Below are positions 31,664-42,442 of a stretch of DNA of 53,161 bases, piece by piece (positions within the stretch are counted from its first letter, which is position 1; the number at the start of each line of letters is the position of its first letter). The notes under the pieces are model-generated. The model was not told the origin of the DNA. It saw only the letters and a program-made list of their open reading frames with translations, and searched no databases. Made by a program: the position numbers and the translations under genes. Source of the DNA: Chlamydomonas sphaeroides (lineage: Eukaryota; Chlorophyta; Chlorophyceae; Chlamydomonadales; Chlamydomonadaceae); the NCBI GenBank assembly GCA_001662425.1, contig BDDC01000567.1, forward strand, positions 1 through 53,161. Reading direction: 5' to 3'.

Positions 31664-34600
31664 ATGCAGTCGAGGTCGTCGTTCGAGCTGCCGCGGTCAT
31701 CGCTCAGCGGTGCGCCCCGAGCTCGCAGTAGCGATTTCAGCACGGGTGAGACCCGCACGACAACATTGATACCGCGAATGTTCGACGCAACACAAACCGC
31801 GCATGCCCCCGTGGCAATCCATCGACCTGCCCCTGCGACCCCGTGCCGCCGCCCAAACCAGGCGCAGTGGATGCTGACTCATCGCCGGACCCCTCCGTGC
31901 ACCTGCTGCGCCGCGACCCGGCCAGCACAGCGCCCGAGCCCGGCCTTACGCTGAAGGTGCGGCGGCAGGCTGGCCTCTCGCCCAGGCCGCTTTCAGCCTT
32001 TCACCCCTATCCAGCCTCAACGCAGGGCCGGGTATTGCAGCAAACCTACGCCGCATATCTGTCCTACTACAAGCAGCCGGGGAGCAGGGCTTTACCAAAG
32101 GCGCCGGCACAAGCCTGACCGGGCGTTAGTTCGTGCCACGACCCGCTATCCTTCTTCCCCCTCCACCGATAATGACCAGGCAGCCCTCTGTCCCCTGCCC
32201 CGCAGCCGGTCGTAGCAGGCGCCGTCGCACCCATTGGTGGCGTCGCGACGGCCGCCGCCGCCGCCGTCACGGTCAACGTTGCGGCCGCCGGCGGCGGCGG
32301 CGGCGCCGCCGACCCCTCCGCCGACGGCGCCAGCCTGAGTAGCCGGCAGCAGCAGCAGCAGCAGCGACGGGCGCGGTTCGCGCCCGGCACGCTGGGCGGG
32401 GACGGTGGCGGCGGCGGCAGCCGCAACGGCAGCAGCGGGGGCCACGCCCACCACGGGCGGCCCTCCAACCTGAGGTACACCGTGACCCAGGTGCCGCCCT
32501 GGCACGTGTGCTTGATCCTGGGCTTCCAGGTGCGGCCTGCCACGACACGCTGTGGCTCACAAGTCGACAGGGCCCTGCGTCGTCAGTTGGAAATCTAAAT
32601 CTGAGTGAATGGCGGTGCGCCTCCCCAGGCCCCGCCGCAGAGCCCAGTGCCAACCAGCCACCCAGCCGCTGCGTCAGTGCGTTGATCTTCCCCCATTTGA
32701 GCACCGCCTCACCATGCTGGGCTCCACGGTGGTCAAATCGTCAGCAAAGCACACAACTTACGTTGAACTGAACACACGTCGCATTCCTCAATCCCTTGCC
32801 TCGCATCTCGCCGTCCCCGCCCCCGCAGCACTACCTGACCATGCTGGGCTCCACGGTCGTCATCCCCGCGCTGCTGGTGCCCGCCATGGGAGGCAGCCAG
32901 GAGGGTGAGGCGCCCTAGGGTTGCTGGAGGTCAGACGTGTTCTGGCCGCCCTAGCTACCACCATAGCATGGTCCGATGGGCCATTGGGCAGTGGGCGGCA
33001 GCCAGGAGGGCGAGGCGCCCACTGCCGCCAGCCGTCTGCAACCTCGTGCCTTACTCGTCTCCCCTCTGTCCCCTCCCCCTGCCGCCGTCCCGTAGACCAA
33101 GCCAGGGTGGTGCAGACGTGAGTGCCACAGCGGCCTGGCAGTCTGCGGCGGAGCTGCGGCTTGCGCCGGGCGCATGTCCTTGTTACCCCGCCGCGCACCA
33201 TTTTGGCTGCCCGCTCGTACCCCTCGGCCCGCCGGTGCGCGGCTCGCTGCGTAATCAACTGCGCGGGCCCCTCGCCCGCTCTTGCACGCCCGACTCACCC
33301 ATGCATCGGTCGCCCCATCCAATCCCGCGTCCCGCAGCATCTTTTTCGTGTCCGGCATCAACACGCTCATCCAGACCACAATCGGCGACCGGCTGCCCAT
33401 CGTGCAGGTGCGGCTCGTGGCAGGGCACACCTGCCATACGATTAGTAGTGACGACGAAAGAGATGGCACAGCGCATGCATCTTGCCGCTCCCCCGGCGCC
33501 CCGCCCACTCGCCCAGGGCGGCTCCTGTTACCCCTGTCGGCCGATGACCGCGTGCGCAACATGTGCCGCCCGGCCCCTGCCGTCGCCCTCCCGCTCCCCT
33601 CCTCCCCGCCCCCGCCCCCAGGGTGGCTCCTTCTCCTTCCTGCGGCCCGCCTTCTCCATCATCGCCATCATCAAAGCCACGCACACCTTTGATTCGGAGC
33701 GCGACCGCTTCATCGTGAGTGGTCGACGGCCTGCTCACACTGTGCACGGTAGTGCTGCTGGGACACCAGCAGCTTACGCACAGGCCATCAATGATGTGTG
33801 GGCGGCGCGGTGTCGGGTGGCGGGTGTCGGGTGGCGGGTGGCGGGTGGCGCCAACCGTTGTTCGTCCATCGCCGCCACCTGGGGGGGGGGCACCAGCACG
33901 CGAACCATGGCATCCGACCCATCCGCATCTCCACCCGCTTGCAGTACGCGATGCGGGGGCTGCAGGGCAGCATCATGGGCAGCCGCAGAATCCGGACACG
34001 AGCCCTGACACGCTCCCTTCCCGCCCTCTTCTCCCCCGCCCCGGCCCCTCCAAACAGTACACGATGCGGGAGCTGCAGGGCAGCATCATGGGCAGCAGCA
34101 TCCTGGTCATGGCCATCGGCTACAGGTGCTGCTGATGGGGGGGGCCGGGTGCCCATGATGCCTGCCTAGCTCCGGCCCATGTGGCGTCTTGCGCACGATG
34201 GCTTGCTGCCCGCGCGGCCCAGCCACGGCCCTCATGGCGCGTAGCGCGCGGTCGTCCCCTGCGCCCTTGCCACATTTCACCAGTCTGCGCGCCCGCCGCT
34301 CCCTCCCCGAACGTTTCCCCTCTGCAGCGGGGCCATGGGCTTACTGCTGCGGTTCGTGTCGCCCGTGGTGGTGGCCCCCACCGTGTGCATGGTACGACAG
34401 CTGCTGCCGTACCCCGGGTGGCCCCTGCGCCTGCCATATGCTCGGCGGGCCCCCCTCGCGCCCGTATGCGCCGGCATCCTTCTGAACCTCCTCCCTAACC
34501 CTTCCTCCCCCCCTTACCTCCTGCCTCCCCCTGCCTGTCGTACCCCCAACCCCAGGTGGGCCTGTCGCTCTACGCGGTGGGCTTCGCGGGCGTGGCCACC

Positions 34601-37600
34601 TGCATGGAGCAGGGCCTCATGGCGGTGGTGGCCGTCATCATGTTCAGCCAGGTGAATGCAATACGGCTTTATCTGTAAAGGAGGGTTATGCTGCTATTGT
34701 AGTACTGCTATCGTATCTTGGCAGCTCATTTTGCCACCTGCGTGGAGCCAGCCCTCATGGCGATTGTCGTCGGGCATTTTGTTTACCCAGGCGACAACAC
34801 AGCTATCGTGCAGACAGTGTTCACGCAGCTTGCGGGTGTGGGGTGGTGCTGCGCACAGCGATGGACCCCCCGGGGGGTTCCTCCCCCATGCGCCGCCCCG
34901 GACACACGCGCAACCCGCGCTGCAGCCCACCCAACCGCCCCGCTCCCCTCCCCCGCCATGCCCCGCTCCCCTGCCCCCCTACCCCCAGGTGCTCAAGCGC
35001 GTGCAGGTGCCGCTGCCCCGCGCCTTCGCCTCGGGGCCCCCCTCCACCACCTCACTCAGCGCCGCCGCCGGCGGCGGCGTGTCGGCGGCGGCGCTGGCGG
35101 GCGCGCTGGCGGGCGTGGCGGGCGGCAACTCGGGCGGCTCTGGGTCGGGTGGCGGCGGCGGAGGAGGCGGGCTGCGGCGGCGGCGCGCAGGCGTGCGTAT
35201 CTTCGAGCTGTTCCCGCTGCTGTGGAGCATTATCATCTGCTGGTCCATAGCAGGTGGGCCGGAATGAGGGCAGGAATGAGGGCAGCACGTATGCACGCCG
35301 TTGTCGCGAAGCCCTGCTGCCCTTCGCCCCTTTGGGTGCCCGCCTCGCGCCCACGAGCACGCCCCCAGCTGCCGCACACGGCCGCTTGCCGATACCTGCC
35401 TGCGCCCCAGCCTCACGTGCTCCCACCCACTCTCTCCTCCGCAGCCATCCTCACCGCCCTCGGCGCCTACGACGCCACCTCCGACGAGCGCAAGGCCGCC
35501 TGCCGCACCGACAACCTGGGCGCGGTGGCGGCGGCGCCCTGGCTGTACCTGCCGCTGCCGCTGCAGTGGGGCGCCCCCATCTTCAAGCCCGCCTCCATCG
35601 TCACCATGGCCGCGGGCGCGCTGGCGGCCATGATTGAGAGCGTGAGTCGACCGACACGCACACCACCATAGCCCCCCGCCACGCACGGCCGACTACTACA
35701 CATGTTCGCCCGCCCCCCCTGCCGCCCCCTCCTGCCGCCCTCCCCCAACCAGACGGGCGACTACTACGCCTGCGCCCGAATGTGCGGCGCCCCCGTGCCG
35801 CCGCCCTACGTCATCTCCCGCGGCATCGGCGCCGAGGGCATGGGCTGCTTCATGTGCGGCCTCTTCGGCACCGGCAACGGAACCACCAGCTACGCAGAAA
35901 ACATCGGCGCCATTGGTGCGTCGTGTGCCCGCATGCGCGCGTGCGCGCCTGTGTGGGGTGCGGCACGCGTGTGCGCGCTGGCTGCCCCGACGATGCCGCC
36001 CCGGCCCTCCAGCCCCCCCGCCTCCCCCGCCCTTCCCCCCCCCTCAGGCCTGACGGGTGTGGGCAGCCGCCGCGTGGTGCAGGCGGGCGCCGCCATCATG
36101 CTGGTGGGGCGGGTGGGCGGTTGGGTTGGTTTGTTTGTTTGTTGGTTGGGAGGGGCGGGGGGCGGGGGAGGCTGGGTTGTTTGTTCAAGGGCTCAATCCA
36201 ACGTCGTGGCTGTCTTCCCGCGCCCACCCATGCAATTGCCAATGTGGGGGCCGGCTTCGGCGGGCTGGGCAAACGACTTGCAACGTAGGATGCGGGGGGC
36301 GCGCTGGTCTAGCTAGGTGGGGCCGGGGACGTCCACTGCCAGCTGGCGCGCGCCACCCTCCCTCCCGCCACCCTCCCTCCCGCCACCCTCTCCCCACGTG
36401 CCCCGCTCTCGCGCGCCCACCCTCCCTCCCCTCCACACGGCAGTGCCTGGCCGTGCTGGGCAAGTTTGGCGCCATCTTCGCCTCGCTGCCGGGCGCCATC
36501 GTGGCGGGCCTCTTCTGCTGCGTGTTCGGACTCATTGCCGCGGTGAGCGGGGGCGGCAGCCGGAGGAGGCGACAACCGGAGGGGGCGGCAGCCGGAGGGG
36601 GGCGCTGGGCGGGCGGCCGCAGCGCGCTGCGGCGCGGAGGCGGCTCTCCTGCATGTGCGATGCCTGTCTGCCTGTGCGCCGCACGAGCGACCTCAGCCCT
36701 GCTGCTGTCCATCACCGCGGCTGGCTCCCGCGCCCTCCCGGCCGCGCACGCTTGGATCTGCGTGCCTCCCCCCTGCCCCCTCCCCCCTGTCCCCCTGCCC
36801 GCTCCGCAGGTGGGTCTGTCCAACTTGCAGTTCACGGACCAGAACAGCTCGCGCAACCTTATGATCGTGGGCTTTGCCATCTACATGGCGCTCAGGTACA
36901 GGGCTGTATACGTGCCGCATTATGAATACCCGGTGATATAGATCCTATAACGTCATTATGACGTCACACGTAGCGGCATACCGTACCGAGTACTACCGCG
37001 ACCTCCCGCAACCTCACAATCCTGGGCGCCGCCATCTGCATGGCGCTCAGTTGTGCGGCCATGATGTCCTTTGCGAAAGCCGTTGGGCACTCCACCTCGA
37101 TGGCCGCGTCCGCCCTGCGGCTTCCGCGGCTGCCACCGACACATACCCCGGCTTCCCTCCGCCTCCTCCCGCCCCTCCCGCAGCGTGCCCTCCTTCTTCG
37201 AGACCTATGCCGCCAGCCACGGGCACGGCCCCATCAACACCTCCTCCCAGCACTTCAACGGTGCGGCCCCGGGGACAGGCGAAGCAGGGGCTGCTGGGCC
37301 CGTGCCTCCCTCCCTCCATACCCATGCGCCTGGCCCTTGTACGGTGCGGGCGCCGGCATCTTGCCGGCTCGACGGCAGCAGCGAAAGGGCAGCAGGGGCC
37401 CCAGCACCTGCCCTCTCTGCTGCCGCTCGTGCGTCGCAGCAGCAACGCACCCACTTGAGCCAGCCGCCCCTCTCCACACTGCACCCCTCCCCACCTCACC
37501 GCCCGTCCCCAGACATCACCAACACGCTCTTCTCCACGCCCATGTGTGTGGCGCTGCTGGCGGCCCTGCTGCTGGACAACGTCATCGCCGGCACGCCCGC

Positions 37601-38900
37601 GGAGCGCGGCCTGACGCACTGGCAGGCGAGCAGCCCATGACCGGGAGCGACATACGTGCCCTAGGCGGCTGCTTGCGGCAACACGCGCGGCAGCACACAT
37701 GTGTCACAACGCATCTGATCATGCTTTTCCCATATGCTACAGGCCATGGCAAAGACCGAGGGTGCTGCGGAGGAGGAGGCTGCGGCCGTGGCGGCCGTGG
37801 CGTCGGGCAACGCCGGCAAGCCCGCCGCCGCGGGAGCCACCGGCAGCAGCGGCGGCAGCAGCCGCCGCACCGCCCGGCTGGCGGCGCGGCTAGTGGCGGC
37901 GCGGCGCAGCCACGAACGGCACTCGCACGGCGTATATGGCCCCTCGTCGTCGTCGTCGTCCTCGTCGTCGGCATCATCGGATGAGGGCGAGGGCAATGGC
38001 GGTGACGCGGGGATGGAGGCGGGAGGTGGCGGCAGCAGGGACGCGTCGGACGGCTCCGGCGCGCGGCGGCGGCGGCGGCGCAGCAGCGTCGGCGGCCGCG
38101 ACCGCGACGCCGACACCGCCCGGCTGCTGGGCGGCGGCGGCGGCGGCGGCAGCGGCGCCGCCGGGCTGTACGACGGCGACCATGTCCTATACAGCCGTAC
38201 GCTGCCGTACGGCGAGTCGATGTCGGACGAGTCGGACAGCGAGGAGGAGGATGGGTACGACCCTCGCAAGGACCCGCGGATCAAGGCGGTGTACGATCTG
38301 CCGTACGTGCTGCAGACGATCAACGAACGCTTCATCCTGCCGTACCGCCTGGCGGCGTACCGTGCGCTGCGCCGCGCCGGGCGGAAGCTGGCGCGCACGA
38401 TGCGGCGGCTCATGCCGGTGAGGGCCGTGGCTGCGGGTGTGGTGTGCAAGTCTGGGCTGTCCTCCGAGGGCGCAGTCTATGGCGTCTGGCCGGGCCCCTC
38501 GCTCCTGGCCGACAGGGGTTCCAAAGCTGTCTTGCTGGGGTTGCGGCCACGCAGCCGCCGCCGTGGGCCGTGCGCTACCTGGTGAGACCCAAGCTGGGTA
38601 GGCCCACTGCGCGGGCCAGCCACCATTGACCGACGGACAGCCCGGAATAGTTGCTTTAGCCAGACGGCGGTTGACCCCGCTCCCCGCCCTACGCCCCTCG
38701 CGCCCTTCCCCTCGGACCCTGCGCCGCCGCAGGCTTGCTGCGGGCGCCGCAGCAGGAATGCGACGGGCAGCCGCAGCGGAGAGCGCAGCGCGCGGCTATC
38801 GTACGAGGGGCGGCTATCGTATGAGGGACGGTTGTCGTACGAGGGAGCGTACGGCAGGACGGGGGCCGCGGATGAGGAGGTCGGCAGGGCGCCGCGCTGA
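31664..38900 (+). CDS. Nucleobase-ascorbate transporter (NAT/NCS2 family), 962 aa, 20 exons
   Basis: Exons 31664-31745, 31862-31956, 32206-32529, 32829-32904, 33096-33117, 33338-33407, 33622-33714, 34058-34125, 34328-34391, 34556-34651, 34989-35253, 35445-35641, 35753-35915, 36048-36103, 36444-36542, 36810-36895, 37184-37260, 37513-37625, 37743-38417 and 38733-38900; phases agree. The membrane part begins at PPWHVCLILGFQHYLTMLGS with the family QH pair, continues with RLPIVQGGSFSFLRPAFSII, has ESTGDYYACARMCGAP in TM8, and ends its core with the NAT signature ENIGAIGLTGVGSRRV ([QEP]N-x-G-x4-T-[RKG]). Family members move xanthine, uric acid or uracil (or ascorbate in animals) across the plasma membrane with protons or sodium. 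G after the signature T, not K, favours nucleobases. Extra regions: Gly/Gln-rich N-terminus, Gly-rich insert before RRRRAGVRIFELFP, and a 280-residue acidic/Ser-rich tail ending in three RLSYEG repeats. One junction (37625/37743) is GC-AG. Confidence 0.95.
32702..32737 (+). repeat. Exon echo of the transporter exon starting at 32829
   Basis: Copy of the exon's first 33 bp lying 127 bp upstream in the intron; 29 of 33 bases match, including 20 consecutive ones. It starts right after an AG, as the exon does, and reads HRLTMLGSTVV against HYLTMLGSTVV. Confidence 0.85.
32988..33020 (+). repeat. Exon echo of the transporter exon ending at 32904
   Basis: Copy of 32883-32915 (exon end plus donor), 105 bp downstream; 29 of 33 bases match. 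The donor GT has become GC. Confidence 0.85.
33939..33983 (+). repeat. Exon echo of the transporter exon starting at 34058
   Basis: Copy of acceptor plus first 39 exon bases, 113 bp upstream; 37 of 39 match (33945-33983). It keeps a full acceptor (cgcttgcag) and reads YAMRGLQGSIMGS against YTMRELQGSIMGS. Confidence 0.9.
34733..34790 (+). repeat. Exon echo of the transporter exon ending at 34651
   Basis: Copy of the last 57 bp of the exon, about 138 bp downstream, roughly 75% identical with one indel. The sequence ends CCAG/GCGAC where the exon has CCAG/GTGAA. Confidence 0.7.
37004..37050 (+). repeat. Exon echo of the transporter exon ending at 36895
   Basis: Copy of 36849-36895 lying 155 bp downstream, 38 of 47 bases identical, frame preserved (SRNLTILGAAICMAL against SRNLMIVGFAIYMAL). 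The donor is lost (TTGTGC). Confidence 0.85.
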
Positions 38901-39375
38901 GCGGGGAGTGGGGTTGATTGGCTTGGCGGGGGGTGGGCCTGGCTTGAGGGGCGACGACGGGCTGCTGGTGGGGCTAACTGCCGAGGTCAGTCATGCAGAG
39001 TCATGACTTCGGAGGGGTACTCGACTTACGCAAGCATCAGTGCAGGTGCTGTAAATACGCGTCCTGTAGCGTCCGTGACTTGTTCTGCGTATGTCAGGCG
39101 TCACTCGAGTCGCGGGCACGAAAGTCAGACACGCTTTAGCCGAGCAAGCGGGGTAGCTCTTTAGCAGCCGATACACAGCGCGACATATAGAGCGTGATGC
39201 CCTCTATGATCCAATCAAGTACGCCGTTTGGTCGGCGCGCGTGTCATCCTAAGACCGACGTCCACCAAAGTCGCGCCCCGCCAACTCCACACTGTCCATA
39301 CCCAACTTACATACAAACATACGCGCTGCATCGATAAGGTTGTACTGGCTGTTGGCTGCATCGAGCGAACCAAGA
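38901..39375. other. Transporter 3' UTR and spacer
   Basis: Holds the transporter's polyadenylation motif and the upstream region of the next gene. No other feature seen. Confidence 0.5.
39050..39054 (+). terminator. TGTAA polyadenylation motif of the transporter gene
   Basis: TGTAA 150 bp after the transporter stop on the same strand. Confidence 0.6.
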
Positions 39376-40070
39376 ATGGTCGCAGAGTCGAACTTTGTGG
39401 GGCCTGCAGGCTTCTCGTCATTAGTACAGGTGAGAGCGCTCCATGTTATTAAGCCCGTGGCACAAGCGCGGAGGGCCGCACGGGTGCAGGGGCCGAAGCC
39501 GACCAATGCTCGTGCACCCAGCTTCGCACACGCAAACCGCCCCGAAACGCTTAGTGCTGGGCCTTATATGTGTCTCCCTTCCCGCAGCACGGTCAAGAAC
39601 CGTGCGCCTGCGCGACGGGCGCCTGCTATGGCGCAAGGGATGATGCATACTACTCGTCGCCTTTCCCACAAGAATGCGCGTCACCAGTGGTTGAGGTGTT
39701 GGCGCCAAGCTTGCCACCCGTGGCTGGCCGCGTCGCGGTAGCTGTCCTCGCGCCGAACTCGGCGCCAACGTTCGCCGTCCTGCCTATCAGCGAGCAGACA
39801 ACCGTCGCCGAGTTCAAGGCGGCATGCTGTGAAGACGTCGGCCTGGAGCTGGGCCAGCTGCGTTGGATTGCGCTGGAGCGGCCCGCGGATGGATTGGATG
39901 GCTCCATCATTAAGGACATGCTTCTGGATGACTCTCGCACCCTGATGGCCTACGGCGCCCTGCAGCCGGGCGCGCAGATGCTGGTGTCCGCGAAGGTGGC
40001 ACCCGCCCGGCAGGCGCCGCCGCCCTTCCCGGCGAGCCCCTCGGCAGGAGGGCCCCCTGCTCTCCCGTAA
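39376..40070 (+). CDS. Ubiquitin-like-domain protein, first tandem paralogue (178 aa)
   Basis: Exons 39376-39429 and 39588-40070, phase 0. Exon 1 encodes MVAESNFVGPAGFSSLVQ. Exon 2 begins with a Cys-bearing stretch (HGQEPCACATGACYGAR), then a beta-grasp-like domain: VAVAVLAPNSAPTFAVL, TTVAEFKAACCEDVGLELGQ, LRWIALERPADGL, MLLDDSRTLMAYGALQPGAQ, MLVSAKV, and a Pro/Ala-rich tail. The DDSRTLxxYG block corresponds to the DGRTLxxY of ubiquitin-like folds. There is no terminal Gly-Gly. The gene 2.4 kb downstream shares RW-x5, MLLDD-[ST]-RTL-x2-Y and overall layout, so the two look like tandem duplicates. The function is unknown. The short first exon rests on a good donor (CAG/GTGAGA) and acceptor (cccgcag). 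Confidence 0.75.
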
Positions 40071-42442
40071 GGTGCGCTGAGTCGGGTCCGTCCCCATAAC
40101 CGGGGCGTTGCACGGGCGCTGTCGGGCGAAACCTCGGCAACTTCACGGCACGCAGCTCTAGGCCGTGGCCACTTCTTACGCGCCAGCACGTGCCGACCTG
40201 ACGCCCTGCGACTCGCCCGCGTGCCCAACCCACAGCAACTCCTATTGGGGCTCCAGCTCCCGGTACCACGGTCGTGTGACACTACACATTCAGCGCCTCT
40301 ACATCGGAGCGCCACGGCTTTTACACTGGTATTGTTCGCGACTGCGAAGATTTTGAAGACGAGTTACGACGCCTTGCGCCATCACGCCGGCCCGCCGGCT
40401 GCGCCAACGACGGTGCCTGCTGTAGGCCCCAAGGCCTGGCGGCGCCGGCTGTGATGCAGGATAAACGAGGGGTCCCCCGCATGGGGACCATTGGCGGCAC
40501 ACGCCAAGCGGGGCCAACAGGCCTCGCAAGCGAAAAGTGAGTGACACGGGAGACGAGTGGATGACTTGAGAGACGCAAGAAAGGGGTGTATGTACCGTGG
40601 CGGGCGCCCTTGCGAAATACCCGTATGGTTTCGTCGGTTGTTGGGGTGTTGACTTGGGTTGGGTTGCCGGTCGCGGCTCCCCGTGCGCGCACGGGTGGTG
40701 CAACCGGGCACGAGCTGGGTCCGGACCGGGGAGCTTTGGTCTGCTGCGCTGGAGCGTGCGCGGGCGCTGCGGTGACCGACGACAATGCCTGAGAGCTTTG
40801 GATTGGCCGACTCGAGAGATGCGACGGCCTCTTGCGGAACGATCTCTTGCGAGGTGGCGGGTTCCGCCAGTGTCATGGCTGCCGCTCAACAACTATTTCC
40901 TGCCGCCGCGCTCATGTGCGCGCGGCATGCTGCTTTGTGTGGGCGTCGGCCCGTGCGTTTTTGCCCGAGGCGCGGGGCTGCTTACAGCTGCCGTACTCCG
41001 ATCCAGTGGCGACGCACGGGTTCGACGACAGGATTCGAAAACCGAAATCTATTTGCTATCGTTGTACGTGTTGTCCAAGGTTGGGAGGTGTGCGTGTGTG
41101 CGGCGGTGATGTGTTGATCTGGGTCCGTGTTGTGTGAGAGTGTGTCGCGCATTGCGGGTTGACGAGGGACAGGGCGGTGGGCTCGTGTGCACAATTGGGA
41201 TTCTGCAGGGTCAATGCAGGTCCGGGGACATGGGGTCGACCTCGGCTTCGGCGCTGGTTGGGGCTGGCTCGCTGTCTCGGTGGCGGCGACGCTGCTCGGC
41301 CACGGCGGCTGCCCAAAGGAGCAGCGCCGACGCGCGCTCGCGCTTTCTCGCGCCTTGCGGCGGGGGCTCATAGCGCCCGGCGGCGCTTGCTCACGCGGGG
41401 TCTGCGAGAGGACACGGAGCTCCTGGCGGTTGGTTGGGCGCCAAGGGCGTCGTCGACAATCGATGGACAATTACATGGGATTGGATAGCACCGTACATTG
41501 CATGCGGCTCGGCCCATGCGGCGAGCACACAGCCGAGGATGCGAGGTCACGCGGCCGGGCGAGCAATGTGGAAGCTGCGCCCTGCCGGTGGCGTGGTGGG
41601 CGGTGGCACGTGGCGTCGGTTGTCGATGTTTTGGAGGTTGGGAGTTGGAGCGCCCCGCGCTTGGGCTAGGGAAATAAATGCGATGCCAGGGGTCGGTGCG
41701 ATGACTCACATCGTTGCGTTAAGGCTTTGGTGGATCTTCATTACAATTTATTGGCGAGTGGCGCCCTGAATGGGGTGCGCAATGGTGGTCAGGCATGCGC
41801 TGCATCGTGCCAGGGCAGGGCAAGGACGGGCACGGCAAGGCTATGATAAACTAGAACAACGTCACAAAAGGAGTATCTGCCGGCTGGGTCCTGGCCGGCG
41901 TGCGTGCGGGCGTGCGTGTGTCTTGTAACCGTCTGCCCGATGCTTCATGTCCGCACGAGACCGTCTTCTGCGGATAGGTCAACACACAGAAGCTCGTTGC
42001 CACCAGGCGGCAGCGGCACGGACCGAAGGCATGCGGGGCCATGTGGCACCCGAGGCATATCTGGGAAGACCGTTCCCGCTGGCACCGCCGTGCAGTTTGC
42101 TCCGTCTGCGCGTGCTGCGTATGGCAACGTAGATCTGGCGTTGGTCTCACCGAGTTGCAAAAGTGCAAGTCAGGTGCCAGGTCACCAAGCCACACCGACG
42201 CTCCACCACTCCGAAGGACACCACAGAACCTAAGAAACCTGCACTGTGAACACGCCTGACAGGCTGTGGGCCCAGTGTTTACAAGGCCGACGAAATTTTT
42301 GGTTTTATCAGCACTTTTTGTGCCAGCCAGGACTGATGAAGCAATTCTAAACCACTCTTGATACAACCCAGTTGGCTACGCATACGCCTCCAAGCTAGTG
42401 AACTTACGAGAGCTCAAGGACAACGGAGCTCAAGCCGCAAGA
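40071..42442. other. Gene-poor stretch between the two ubiquitin-like paralogues
   Basis: 2.4 kb with open frames on all strands but no start/splice pattern or motif that I can support. A 16 bp word shared with 13324-13339 occurs at 41842-41857. May contain a degraded element; nothing identifiable. Confidence 0.4.

Noticed and set aside
36228..36310. Possible ninth echo in the intron after transporter exon 14
   Set aside because: The similarity to exons 13-14 (NVGAGFGGLG) is too weak and gapped to separate from chance.
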